Shown here one piece after another: positions 46,113 to 58,029 of a stretch of 64,000 nucleotides of DNA. A model generated the notes under the pieces. The model had not been told where the DNA came from. It made no database searches and saw only the letters and a program-made list of their open reading frames with translations. Made by a program: the position numbers and the translations under genes. Position 1 is the first letter of the stretch, and each line of letters opens with the position of its first letter. The DNA comes from Sipunculus nudus (Eukaryota; Annelida; Sipuncula; Golfingiida; Sipunculidae), in assembly GCA_026874595.1 (NCBI GenBank), contig CM049308.1, positions 14,095,501 to 14,159,500 on the forward strand, written 5' to 3'.

Positions 46113-46440
46113 GCATGTGATCACCTCATGGGCAGCATGTACGTGATCATCTCATGGGTAGCATGTGATCACCTCATGAGTATCATGTGATCACCTCATG
46201 GGTGTCATGCCCCTCAGGGCTGCATATGGAGCCAATCTGTGAGCTTATGCAATTGTGTGGCTACTATTTCAGATTTGGCAATATGCAAAAGGTCAGCCCG
46301 GATTTATTTATAGCTTTGGCACACTGCCAACTGTCAGATTATGCAACAGGTCAAGAGTTCACTCAGTGCGGCCAGGTACAGGTCAAAAGTTCACTCAGTC
46401 TAGCCAGGTGCAGGTCAAGAGTTCACTCAGTGCAGTAGCC
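46113..46440. repeat. Two small minisatellites
   Basis: About 46113-46209 holds four imperfect units of 27-33 bp with GTGATCACCTCATGGGTAGCAT. About 46349-46440 holds three 36-39 bp units with GGTCAAGAGTTCACTCAGTG.AGCCAGG, with a diverged relative at about 46050-46090. They are directly followed by the 768-bp duplication. Confidence 0.75.
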
Positions 46441-47203
46441 TGAGCCAGTAATTTGTCACAGTACACTCGGGGCAACAGCCTTTCTCACCTAAGCCTGGTC
46501 AGCCCCGTGAATCAGTCTTTAGGTAAGTTTGATGTATTGGCCTGATATTCTGACCTGTCTATGTGTCTTCAATGGCTTTCTCGTTCACAAGACAGGTGTC
46601 GCCATCTACAATGACTTTTGCAAAGTGTATGTGCCTGCTTAATTCCAGGGAGGAATTTGATATATCAGCCTGAAATTGGGCATATTTATACATATCGGGT
46701 AGCTTTATAGTGTACAAGACTGGTGGCGCCACTTACAATAATTTTTGCACAGTGTATGTCCCTGCTTATTTCACAGGAGGGGTTTGACATATCAGTCTGA
46801 CATTGGGCATATGTAAATATCTCTTCGTTGTATATAAGACTGGTGGTGCCAGCTACAATCATTGTATCTGTCAAAACAGAGTTTTGCGGATACTATGTTT
46901 TCAGTTGGATGCCGACGCTGCCGCCATCGCCGCATAGGTTTCCGGAGAACTCCTCCATAACCACTGGGCAAAATTTTTTAAAATTCAGAATTATGATCGG
47001 TCACATGTGAACTGCTGCGCCCTCATTTTTGGTTGACCTCTGACCTTTCCTCTCTGCCCAGCATCCATTTGTGCGTCTGTTTCGACACATAAACCCACAT
47101 ATCTCAGGAACCGTTTGACTGATAAGGCTAAAGATTTTACACAAATGTGGCCCCTGTAAAGCTTTGTAACATACACTAAAAATGGTGGCGCCACTAAAAA
47201 TGG
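46436..47203 (+). repeat. 768-bp tandem duplication, copy A
   Basis: The sequence from TAGCCTGAGCCAGTAATTTG to AAAAATGG recurs from 47204 with very few changes. It contains a 5' Helitron-like end (TCTGTCAAAACAGAGTTTTG at 46867) and internal units with GACTGGTGGCGCCACTTACA. In copy A the pogo target reads GTAAATATCTCTTC and is uninterrupted. Confidence 0.85.
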
Positions 47204-47587
47204 TAGCCTGAGACAGTAATTTGTCACAGTACACTCGGGGCAACAGCCTTTCTCACCTAAGCCTGGTCAGCCCCGTGCATCAGTCTTTAGGTAAGTTTGA
47301 TGTATTGGCCTGATATTCTGACCTGTCTATGTGTCTTCAATGGCTTTCTCGTTCACAAGACAGGTGTCGCCATCTACAATGACTTTTGCAAAGTGTATGT
47401 GCCTGCTTAATTCCAGGGAGGAATTTGATATATCAGCCTGAAATTGGGCATGTTTATACATATCGGGTAGCTTTATAGTGTACAAGACTGGTGGCGCCAC
47501 TTACAATAATTTTTGCACAGTGTATGTCCCTGCTTATTTCACAGGAGGGGTTTGACATATCAGTCTGACATTGGGCATATGTAAATA

Positions 47588-48803
47588 CAGTGGAACCCCG
47601 CCTTGCGACCACCCCACAATTGCGACCACCCCACAATTACGACCATTTTGCTTGGTCCCGAATTTTTTTTAGTTTATTTATGTTTAAAAATGACTCAAAA
47701 TTACGACCACCCCTGAATTCAGAATTACGACCAGATTTCCTGGCCCCAGCGCTAATGCGACCCCGCTAATGCGACCACCGCCGAGAAGTACTGAAACAAC
47801 ATTTGTCACGAGTCAATGCCTGCGTCTTGTCACAGGCACCTTAACGAAAGATCAAAGCGGGTAACAAGGTTTCTTAACCCGAGTGTTAATCTGGTCCCGC
47901 ATATCTTCCCGACTCGGTGTCTTCGCTGAGACTCGTTGAGGTGTAGGTTTTAGATCAAAGAGGGTAACCATTACCTGATTACTTAATGAGCCGATCTGAC
48001 CTGGGGTCAGATGCTAATTGCCCCTCTGTGATCACCTGTATTACAGCTACCCTAAGTGTTGGGTTGCGGGCTTAATATTTCAAATCATCACATATTGTTC
48101 GATCCTCATTGGTAAAATTAACGACCTAGTTAATCTTAAATGTGTTCATACGTTACTGACACTGGGTATTGAGCAGTCAGTAAAATGTATAAATAAAGCT
48201 TGCATGGGGGGAAAATCCCTCACATTAACTTGCCTTTTCTGATAGATCGTTGTCAGTTTATTTCTCTACTGGTTAAGTTTGCATTTAAATTGCTTGCTGT
48301 TAGGACTCTGAAAGAGCTCTACTTGAAGGATAAAGTAGCGTTAATCAAGGCGGCAACATCACGCACAGTCAGCACCAAATGGCTCAGCAGTTTAGCGTCG
48401 GGAAAACTCAAGTGCATGCAATATATACTCAAGCGTAAGGCTAAATATATGACAGCCACGTATTATGTTCAATATGCATTCAGTAGGTTGTAATCGTATT
48501 GCCTTAGTGTTATTATTTGTTAATCATCAGTCACTACGTATGTGTACATGTATATTCATTTTATCATGAATAAATATGTTTAGCTACACACACAAAAAAA
48601 AACCATTCATTATAAGGGTCCTCCGCTAAGTAAAATATTTTGTTATAATTCACATTAAAGATATGCAATAGATAAACTCTGATACACATTAAATATCAGC
48701 GTGTTATATGCGACCACAGTAAGAGTTTCACAAATACGACCACCCCCAAATTACGACCACTTTGCTCAGTCCCCAGGGTGGTCGTAATTGTGGGGTTCCA
48801 CTG
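47588..48803 (+). mobile_element. pogo/Tigger-like DNA transposon, degraded
   Basis: A 1216-bp element with ends CAGTGGAACCCCGC and GTGGGGTTCCACTG. It is flanked by TA, and the duplicated host copy shows the single TA empty site. Ends starting CAGTRGAACC are typical of pogo/Tigger elements. Subterminal TACGACCACCCC words repeat at both ends. It retains only a piece of the transposase (48303-48460). Confidence 0.85.
48303..48460 (+). pseudogene. Broken pogo transposase N-terminal helix-turn-helix
   Basis: One frame reads LKELYLKDKVALIKAATS and, further on, ILKRKAKYM. The stretch between them makes sense only in a shifted frame (MAQQFSVGKTQVHAI). This order (a KDKV.LI.A helix, then LA..F.VGKTQV..ILKRK) matches the CENP-B/psq-type DNA-binding start of pogo/Tigger transposases. 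At least two frameshifts are needed and no catalytic DDE domain follows, so this is a dead remnant. Confidence 0.65.
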
Positions 48804-48852
48804 TATCTCTTTGTTGTATATAAGACTGGTGGTGCCAGCTACAATCATTGTA

Positions 48853-49757
48853 TCTGTCAAAACAGAGTTTTGCGGAGACTATGTTTTCAGTTGGATGCCG
48901 ACGCTGCCGCCATCGCCGCATAGGTTTCCGGAGAACTCCTCCATAACCACTGGGCAAATTTTTTTAAAATTCAGAATTATGATCGGTCACATGTGAACTG
49001 CTGCGCCCTCATTTTTGGTTGACCTCTGACCTTTCCTCTCTGCCCAGCATCCATTTGTGCGTCTGTTTCGACACATAAACCCACATATCTCAGGAACCGT
49101 TTGACTGATAAGGCTAAAGATTTTACACAAATGTGGCCCCTGTAAAGCTTTGTAACATACACTAAAAATGGTGGCGCCACCTGCAATCATTTTTGCACAG
49201 CGTCCATCTGTTCATCTGCCTTGGGATAAAAACACTCGTATCTCTGCATTGGTTGGACTTTTCCACCTAAAATTTTGCATGTGTATACATCCTGGACAGC
49301 TTTCTTGATTTTATGACAGGTGGTGCCACCTACATTCACGTTTAAGCTGCAGACATCCAAGCTCATATCTCGGGAATCGTTTGACCAGTTGGGCCAAAAT
49401 TTTGCATGTTTATAGATCTCCCAAAGCTCTTTATCATACGCAAAACTGGTGGCGCCACCTGCAATCATTTTTGCACAGTCCGTCTGTTTGTTTGCCGTGG
49501 CATAAAATCACTCATATCCCGGCAGTGGTTTGACATATCTGCCTAAAATTTTGCATGTTTATACATCTTGGATAGCTTTCTGGATTTTGTGGTAGGTGGC
49601 GCAACCTACATACACATTTTGGCTGCAGACATCCAGGCTATTATGCAACACACCTCACTCTATTTCCCCTTGCCACTCAATCCATGCCTCGCTTCACCTT
49701 TCCTACTCTGATTTTGGCGGGTACACGTAGTCGCTTGTTGACTACCCATATTCTAGT
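48853..49757 (+). mobile_element. Non-autonomous Helitron, plus strand
   Basis: It starts TCTGTCAAAACAGAG after an A. It ends GTAGTCGCTTGTTGACTAC, then CCATATT and CTAGT before T. It carries the family modules, with GGTGGCGCCACCTGCAATC repeated, and is about 905 bp long. It shares the end hairpin and 5' inverted TTTTG/CAAAA block with the copies at 18769, 54651 and 60601. Confidence 0.75.
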
Positions 49758-49811
49758 TTTTGTGTTGTGTGCTCCCATGCCAGAATTGCAGCAGTGATGT
49801 TTGTTTAATTG
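49758..49811. other. Short spacer after the Helitron
   Basis: Unremarkable AT-rich DNA directly after the CTAGT end and before the next dispersed repeat. Confidence 0.4.
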
Positions 49812-50400
49812 GGTCATTCCATGTGAACTCAACAAGTGCCTCAAGCACAACCATCTCAGAAAATCCTAATATTTTCCTGATATGTGCATTTGAAACCTCT
49901 CAGCACTAAAACATCATCATTTGGTTGAAAACTTTTTTGGAATCCTTCCTGGAGTCCATATATGGGGGTGGGGGTACTTGTTAAATTGAACCCTACTAAT
50001 TCTGGACGGTATTTTTGAGAGTTATATCTTCTGAGAGATTGTTGCTAGAGCAATAAAACTTACAGAATTTACATGACTTTCAATGGTGTTCTTGAAGCAA
50101 AATATAAATTTGGGTAAAAATTGAATGTTAAGCCTCTGGAGCCTGCTAAAAATTGTGAAAAAAATGGTAAAAATTGATTTCCGCCTGGTATAAAGATGCT
50201 TTTACAAATTAGAAATGAGATTATAACATGCAAATATGTTACAAATCATATCTAAATGACCTGCCTGGGTAAAGTGGATAATATTGTTCCAAGTCTGGTC
50301 ATTTTTTTGCCTGCAGTGTTGAAGTAAAAAGCATTAAATTTTGCATTTTGGTCATATTTGACCACATTTTTCACAATGTGGGTCAGAATAAATCAAATTT
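49812..50400 (+). repeat. Dispersed repeat starting TTGGGTCATTCCAT
   Basis: It matches the reverse complement of about 58030-58613. Shared text includes TTGGGTCATTCCAT, CACCATCTCAGA, ATTTTCCTGATATGTGCATTT, CACTAAAACATCATCA and a distal TGTGGGTCAGA.TAA. The length is about 590 bp. It is probably a DNA-transposon-derived family. The far ends were not resolved. Confidence 0.65.
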
Positions 50401-52559
50401 TTAATGCTCCCAGTATAATCAACTACTATTGGTCTACAAAATCATTGAATATCAGAATGGTGTTTCACTTCTTTCAAACAGAAAAAAAATGTTAAAAAAC
50501 CTAAAAATTACCATTCGTCTGGTCTGAAAACAGGTTGACCTAATGGACATTATGTATGAACTAAGCAGGTTTGGAGGCCAGCTACATGTGACAGTACCCA
50601 AGAACAGGTAGAGATAGTTGTTAGATGGTTATGCAGTTACAAATCTAGGTACAGGACTTTCATGGTATACTTGGGTACAGGTACAAGTACCTGGTCACAA
50701 TAGGATGTGTCAGTATTGTTGAACCTCCTGTCTGGAGAGTAGGAAGTGTGTTGATAGCAGTTACTCTTCTTACACATTTTGTCATTTTAAAAGAAACTTA
50801 GCTATTCAGTTTGAGCCAGATGTTTTTTTTTTTCAAAATTCAAATGCCCTGCAGCCATCTCAATACCAACTTTAAAATGATGAGAAAATAGTTTTTTATT
50901 ATAATACTGTATTTTTGAAAATAATATTTTTGAAAATAAGAATGTGTTTCCTTTAATAATCTTATAAAAAAAATTGATCTTTCCAGCATAGCCTCTATTT
51001 CAGATTAAATTCAATGAAAATGCAAAGAAAACAAACCAGTATGGAAAATTACATGTCACAGAACATTGATAGGCACTTGAAATTTGAAAGACTGAACAAG
51101 TTTCATGCATACAGCCCATTCATAAAGTGAATTTGATCACATTTACCTTGAAAAAGCCCTGGTATTAATGCTGGAACTTTTTGTTTCTTACAGTTTAAAA
51201 CTCTGAACATATGGGAGATTAACTTACAAAACTTTTTTGTCTTTACTTTGATTGGCTAAACAGAACATCAGTTTGTCACTTTTGTAGAAACTGTTCAGCT
51301 ACCTAAAGCTTAAGACAATGATGAGTTCTGGGATGGAGTTTCAGCCATTATGTATTCTATTTGTTTTAGTTTGCTTTCTTTCTTACCAATTATTTAAAAC
51401 CCTGAATTCACTGGAATTTTTTTTTCTCAATTGATCAAGATTTTGGCACCAGTATTAAGTTGCTTTTTTCTGCCAGGTTATTACAGTTTTGCATTTATCT
51501 TTGAAAGCTGATCAGGTTGTTCATCTCTCTACAATCAAGACACTGTTAAACTAGTCTTCAGTGCAGTTAAATGATGTTTTAACATCCAGAATATTCAGTA
51601 CAAAGCTCTTATTGCATTACTGATATAACTTCTGCTACTAACCATTTTGCCATAAGAATTTTGGTCTCATTTCCCTAAATAAGATATTTTAGGGGGCAAT
51701 TCCAAGACTAGTAAATGCAGAATCATTTTAGGATCTGATGGCAGATCACACATGATTTTCTAGGGATAGTTCAATGTACATTTCTTTTTCTAGGCATATT
51801 GTAATGGCTTAATTCCTTCCTGCAGTGAGGGTGATATATCTGTCCTGGTATTACCAGTACTTGTTTTTCAATTTTGGATTTTTGGATTTTTTTTAATTTG
51901 TATTTGTCAACAAAAATTTTGTGACTTAGGCATATGGTACACTCAGGGATGGTATTAATAATGATCAATGCTCTTGTGAGTTTAAGCTCTATAGTTCCTC
52001 AAAAGTTCAAGCTATCATTTTAGATTATTCCCAATTTTTTTTTAAATTGTATTTCTGTAACCATCACTTTACTAATTCATGATTAGCCAATCAGCAGAAT
52101 TGACCCTGTGGCCCCATCATTGTATCAATTGCTGTAACTTTAATATATATAGATATTTCAGGCAGGAGAACACTGTATGCTAAGCGTGTGCACTACTTCA
52201 CCATCAATAAATAGTTGTAATTTTTTTTTAATGTATATTCAGTGCTACAACCTGCTTCAACTGAGGTTGTAACATTATTATATTTATATATTCAACTCAC
52301 AAAGGCTTCTCAATTGCACATTTAAAGGTAAATACTCAAGATTTTAGCAGCTCCTTAATTTCATAGTATTTTAATATAATAAAAATCTAGGAAAATCAGG
52401 AAAAATTTAAAAAACTCTTTGGCATATGAAACTGGATGTTTATAATATTTATTAATTTCCATTACAAGTGGAATATATAGTCATACTCAGTTGTTTAGCA
52501 CAATAGATACATGATTATTAGAGCAGGACGAGTGAATTTTTAACCATTTTTTGGCATTT
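50401..52559. other. AT-rich DNA, no gene seen
   Basis: No exon or clear repeat was found. The short minus-strand frame near 51.8-51.97 kb lacks any supporting signal. Confidence 0.45.
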
Positions 52560-52659
52560 TTAGCTCAGCTGACTGAAAGTCATCTGAGCTATAGCGATCA
52601 CTCTTTGTCCGTCGTCCGTCTGTCTGTCTGTCCGTCTGTCCGTTTGTCCGTCTGTCCGT

Positions 52660-54650
52660 CTGTCCGTCCGTTAACCAGGCACAAATCGTAACCGCTGGAC
52701 CTAGAACCTTGTAACTTGGGATTCTGAGAGGTCCATAAAAAATCTCCTTGGAAACCAGAAATTAGGTCTCTGTTACCCATATCCTTCGAGCTATGTGGCC
52801 CCAAAGTACCCCCCAGAAAAGTAAAAAATTTCATACAAAAACTTCAATATCTCATTAACTACTTGACTGATGGTCATGATTTTTGGCATACATATTGATC
52901 ATGAGATGTTACATCACTTCCTGCAGACTGGTGGCGCCACCTGTATTTTTCGATTTTTTACGAATTTTTTTTCTCTTTTTTTGAGACCTTTAAAACTGTG
53001 AACATCTGTTAACAAGGCACAAATCATAAAGACTGGACTTAGAATCTTAATTCTTGACACACTGAGAGGTCCATGAAAAATCTCCTTGTAAACCAGAAAT
53101 TAGGTCTCTGTTACCCATATCCTTTGAGCTATGGGGCCCCAAAGTACCCCCCAGAATAGTAAAAAATTTCATACAAAAAGTTCAATATCTCAATAACTAC
53201 ATCACTTATGGTCTTCATTTTTGGCATATATTGATCATGAGATGTTCGATCAGTTCCTGCAGACTGGTGGCACCACCTGTACTGTATGATTTTTTTACGA
53301 TTTTTTTCCTCTATTTTTGAGACCTTTGAGGATGCTGTCATCTGTTAGCGTGGCACAAATCGTAACGACTGGACCTAGAATCTTCATTTTCGACACACTG
53401 AGAGACCTATGAAAAGTCTCCATGGAAACCAGAAATTAGGTCTCTGTTACCCATACCCTTTGAGCTATGGGGCCCAAAATTACCCCCCAGAATAGTCAAA
53501 AATTTCATACAAAAACTTCAATATCTCATTAACTACATCACTGATGGTCATGATTTTCGACATACATATTGATCATGAGATGTTTCATCAGTTTGTGCAG
53601 ACTGGTGGCGCCACCTGTATTTTTCAATGTTCACGAATTGTTTTCTCCATTTTTGAGACCTTTAAGGATGTAGTTATCTGTCAACAGGGTACAAATCGTA
53701 ACGACTGGACCTAGAATCTTCGTTCTTGACACATAGGGAGACCCATGATAAGTCTCCATGGAAACCTGAAATTTGGTCTCTGTTACCCATATCCTTTGAG
53801 CTATGGCACTCCAAAGTACAGATCAGAATAATGGAAAATTTGATACAAAAGCTTAAGTATCTGAACAACTAATGCAGAGATAACCATAATTGTTTGCATG
53901 GATATTGATCATGGAGTGTTTCATAATTTTCTGCAGACTGGTGGCACCACCTGTATTTGTTCGTTTTTTTTTACGAAATTTTTCTGTATTTTTGAGACCT
54001 TTAAAGATATGAACATCTGTTAACAGGGCACAAATCATAAAAACTGGACCAAGAATCTTTATTCTTGACACACAGGGAGACCCATGAAAAGTCTCCATGG
54101 AAACTTGAAATTAGGTCTCTTTTACCCATATTCTTTAAGCTGTATGGGTCCAAAATACCCCCCCCCCCCCAGAATAATGGAAAATTTGATACAAAAACTG
54201 CAGTATTTCAATAACTACAACACTGATGGTAAAGATTTTCGGCATACATATTGATCATGAGCTGTTCCATCAGTTTCTGCAGACTGGGTGTGCCACCTCT
54301 ATTTTTTTTTCAAATTTTTACGAATTTTTTTCTTTTTTTTGAGACCTTTAAAGATGTGGTTATCTGTCAACAGGGTACAAATCGTAACGACTGGACCTAG
54401 AATCTTCGTTCTTGACACACAGGGAGACCCATGATAAGTCTCCATGGAAACCTGAAATTTGGTCTCTGTTACCCATATCCTTTGAGCTATGGCACTCCAA
54501 AGTACAGATCAGAATAATGGAAAATTTGATACAAAAGCTAAAGTATCTGAACAACTAATGCAGAGATCACCATGATTTTTTGCATTGATATTGACCATTA
54601 AGTGTTTTTATTAGTTTCTGCAGACTGGTGGAGCCACCTGTATTTTTGTA
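52660..54650 (+). repeat. Six tandem units of about 337 bp
   Basis: The marker CTGGACCTAGAATCTT, or a variant, lies at 52695, 53033, 53369, 53705, 54044 and 54391. Every unit carries AGGTCTCTGTTACCCATA, CTATG.GGCCCCAAAGTAC, TATTGATCATGAGATGTT and GCAGACTGGTGGCGCCACCT. Units 4 and 6 are especially similar, and their open frames are near duplicates, so block duplication of two units is likely. Confidence 0.9.
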
Positions 54651-55820
54651 TCCGCCAAAACGTAGTTTTGCGGATACTATGTTTTTGACCGAGTTCCTCC
54701 GCCGCGGCGGCGTTCGTTTCCAGAGAGCTCCTCGGAGACTAATGGACCGATTTTTTCCCAAACTTACACCTATTATCGGGTCACATGTGAACTGGTGCCT
54801 AACCAATTTACATTGACCTCTGACCTTTCCTCTCTATCCAGTGTCCATTTGTGGGTCTGTTTCCACTCATAAACCCTCATATCTCGGGAACCGTTTGACC
54901 GATCAGGAAATAAAATTGATACAAATGTAGCCCTTGGATTGCTTTATAACATACACAAAAAATGGTGGCGCCACCTGTAACCATGTTTGCACAGTGTCCA
55001 TCTGTTCATCTGCCTTGGGTTAAAATCACTCATATCTCTGCAGTGAATTGACTAATTCACCTGAAATTCGTCATGTGTATACATCCAGGATAGCTTTCTT
55101 GATTTTATGACAGGTGGCGCCACCTACGTTCACGTTCACGCTGATGACATCCAAGCTTATATCTCGGGAACCGTTTGACCGATCAGGAAATAAAATTTAT
55201 ACAAATGTAGCCCTTTGATTGCTCTGTAACATACACAAAAAATGGTGGCGCCACCTGTAACAATGTTTGCACAGCGTCTGTCTGTTAGTCTGCCGTGGCC
55301 TAAAATTACTCATTTCTCTGTAGTGGTTCGACATAAATGCCTAAAATTTTGCAGGTTTATACATCGTGGACAGCTTTCTTGATTTTATGACAGGTGGCGC
55401 CACCTACATTCTAGTTAAAACTGGACACATCCAAGCTCATATCTCAGGAACCATTTGACCGATTGGGCCAAAATTGTGCATGTGTTTAGATCTCACATAG
55501 GTCTTTATCATACACAAAACTGGAGGGGTTACCTGCAAAGATTTTTGCACAGTGTTTGTCTGTTTGTCTGCCATGGGCAAAAATTGCTCATATACATGTA
55601 GTGGTTTGACTTTTCTGCCTAAAATTTTGCAGGTGTATACAACTTGGACAGCTTTCTGGATTTGTGGTAGGTGGCACAACCTACATACACATTTAGGCTG
55701 CAGACATCCATGCTAATATGCAACATACCTCACTCTATTTCCCCTTGCCACTCAATCCATGCCTCACTATCCGATTTTGGCAGATACATGTAGTCACTTG
55801 TCGGTTACCCGTATTCTAGT
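54651..55820 (+). mobile_element. Non-autonomous Helitron, plus strand
   Basis: A 1170-bp element starting TCCGCCAAAACGTAGTTTTG after an A and ending CCCGTATTCTAGT before a T. The terminal hairpin is slightly decayed (GTAGTCACTTGTCGGTTACC). It has the internal GGTGGCGCCACC modules and a GC-rich CCGCCGCGGCGGCG block near its 5' end. The 337-bp units outside show the sequence before insertion, with no target duplication, as expected for a Helitron. Confidence 0.8.
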
Positions 55821-56004
55821 TTTAAAAGTTTACACATTTTTCTCTATTTTTGAGATATATAAATACAGACTAAATCTTGGCCTGTTGGTTAATCTGTTTG
55901 ATGCTTCAGTTGAATGGGTATATACTACCATTCTGGTGATAAAATTTCCTTTTGCGAATCTCTTCCCAGTCAGCTGAGCGTCATGACCCATGGGTCACTT
56001 GTTT

Positions 56005-57957
56005 TCAGTTATTAGCATAGAAATAAAATCAGTACCTTAAATTTTGCTCTACTTTGACCTTTGCACTTTTTCCCTGTAGGTACTATTGATTTAATTTTCA
56101 CAGCATGTAAACATAAGTATTTACATTGTTTAAATATGAAATTTGAAAATAAAAGCTTAAAAAATTAGGCAAGTTATTGATTTTTTTCCTTGAGGCTCTA
56201 TTGTAGTCACTTGCTTTGTCCATATGCAGAGTCCATCTCCAGGTCACTGGAAGTCAGCTATGCCAGGGTTTCTGATTTGTTACAGTCACTGGGGGAGATC
56301 CCCTGCTGTGTCAGGTGTACAGGTATTCTCATATCACCACCACAATCTCCCCCCCCCCCCCCCCAAGCAAACGCAACCCACCAAGTGTTATGTAGTTATG
56401 GTTATTGTTTTCATTGTATTGTGTTAAATTGTAATGCTGTTTCCACTCCAATATACAAAAACTTTCCTTGAAAAAGTAATTCAAGGTGTAATCCAGATGA
56501 TGCCATGTTGTGTTAATGTAGCATTTTTAAAGAAATCAGTTTTCTTTTAAATGATTTTAACAAATATAATTAAACCCATCAGTATGCTTAAATTTACAAA
56601 ATATGAAGCAAATTATGGATAAATAAAGGCACAATTTATTTTTGTGAAATCTGAATCAAGTATTATTTTTAGATATTTATTGTTTGCAAATTTATTTTTG
56701 TGGTAAAAAATAAACAAACATTTGTATGCATGATGTGGTGTTGTCTTACAAGTTTGAGATTTATGATGATGCAATTTAGAATTATGAATCGACTTTTATA
56801 TTTAGATATATATGTTAAATTGGAAATGTTTAGAAAAATAAACATAACAAAAAAATTGATGTGATAAAAAAATGAGGATCTAATACAAACATTTGTTCAT
56901 TATTTTCCTGCCTCAGCAGAATTGGAGATCAGGATTTGTTTGCCCTGTATGTATATGAAGAAGTGTTGTTAATTCCATCATCTCGCCCCTAACCCCATCT
57001 GCTGCCATTGATTCCTGTGCAAATGTGTAAAATTTATTTAAATAAAACAATAAAAGGACAAGAAATTGTTAAGGTCTTATTGAAACATATTCTTGCCTTA
57101 GGAGAATGGAACATAAAGTGATCAGCTCTGTCCATCATCTCTGTTATCATTAAATATATATTAATTATGAAATTTTTCCTATAAGCACTGTTGAAATAAC
57201 TTTCATATGCTGAATGTGTTTGGAATTAAGCTATTTAGGTCTGAAATTTGAAAGCAAATTATATATTCAGTTTTGTGTTATTGAAGATGTTAAACTTAAA
57301 AAAAAATTAATATAATAAATTAAGAAATAAAAATTGAAACTTCATATATAATCAGCTTTTGTTTGTCTACCAGTCTGTCTGTTCTTTTAAAGTATTAAAT
57401 AATTATGAATGAACTTTTATATCTTGTAAGCATTGTTGAATTAAGTGAAAATCCATCCTATGTATATACACTATAATAATACAGATATGTTGAAACTCCC
57501 ACCATTCCACATATCCCTCCCAACCACCACCAAGTCCTTACATCTGTGGACTGGGGACATTAGTTATATTCTAGTTGTATACATTTCATAAAATGAAAAA
57601 AATACATATATATTTAATAATATATATTATAAAAAATATATTCAATTGAACAAATGTGTGAACAACTGAAATGTCAACAGTTAATCAAAAAGCCAACTAA
57701 TGATCATGGTAATAGTGCAGATCATTTGTTCACAAACTGCTCACATGCTTCAGTTTCAACATAAGGAAACACATGGTCAGGTCACAAAATATTATTTGCA
57801 ACAATTTCTTGCTCATCAATACAAACCAATCATATTAACCAACCATGGCCTATATAACCTCTTCCTCTTACACTATATCTCCATTTGATATTATTTTAGA
57901 TTTTTACCTTGAAGGTCAACTTCAGCTGAGCACAGTGACCTATGGGTCCCTTGTTTT
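56005..57957 (+). mobile_element. Eroded AGCTCA-type element(s), 3' part
   Basis: Text such as ATCAGTACCTTAAATTTTGC and TGATTTAATTTTCACAGCATG (about 56020-56110) matches the internal units at 8480-8600 and 9160-9250. Weaker relatives lie at about 57180 and 57430. A family 3' end (CTTCAGCTGAGCACAGTGA, CCTATGGGTCCCTTGTTTT) closes it at about 57920-57957. The 5' end is missing, and much of 56.4-57.1 kb is unrelated AT-rich DNA. Confidence 0.5.
56230..56322 (+). CDS. Isolated exon-like segment
   Basis: A segment of 93 nt lies between tttgtccatatgcag and ACAG/gtattc. Two frames are open. The more protein-like one reads SISRSLEVSYARVSDLLQSL, then GEIPCCVRC. No in-phase partner exon was found and the family is unknown. 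The GC content is higher than its surroundings. It may belong to another gene extending beyond the window or be a chance pairing of splice sites. Confidence 0.3.
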
Positions 57958-58029
57958 CTACAAGAAATGAGAGGAACACCATTATGATTTTGAGTTATTT
58001 TGTAGAACATAAATAGGTTGATATGCTGG

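Larger units (their letters stand above)
47204..49190 (+). repeat. 768-bp tandem duplication, copy B, interrupted by pogo
   Basis: Copy B runs 47204-47587 and 48804-49187, split by the element at 47588-48803. Because copy A is uninterrupted, either the pogo insertion came after the duplication, or the duplication copied a chromosome lacking it. Beyond copy B the DNA continues into a full Helitron body and end. Confidence 0.8.
52560..56004 (+). mobile_element. AGCTCA-type non-autonomous element, split by a Helitron
   Basis: It starts TTTAGCTCAGCTGACTG with the stem AAGTCATCTGAGCTATAG, then a GTCCGTC/GTCTGTC tract (52606-52670). Six tandem units of about 337 bp follow. It ends CAGCTGAGCGTCATGACCC, ATGGGTCACTTGTTTT. 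The Helitron at 54651-55820 interrupts the sixth unit; the remainder (TTTAAAAGTTTACAC, CTCTATTTTTGAGA) continues the unit text after it. Bivalve elements of similar architecture are known. The superfamily is unclear to me, and there is no protein. Confidence 0.75.

Noticed and set aside
52598-52834. Minus-strand frame with repeated TDGQTD residues
   Set aside because: This is a translation of the GTCC/GTCTGTC tract of the AGCTCA-type element.
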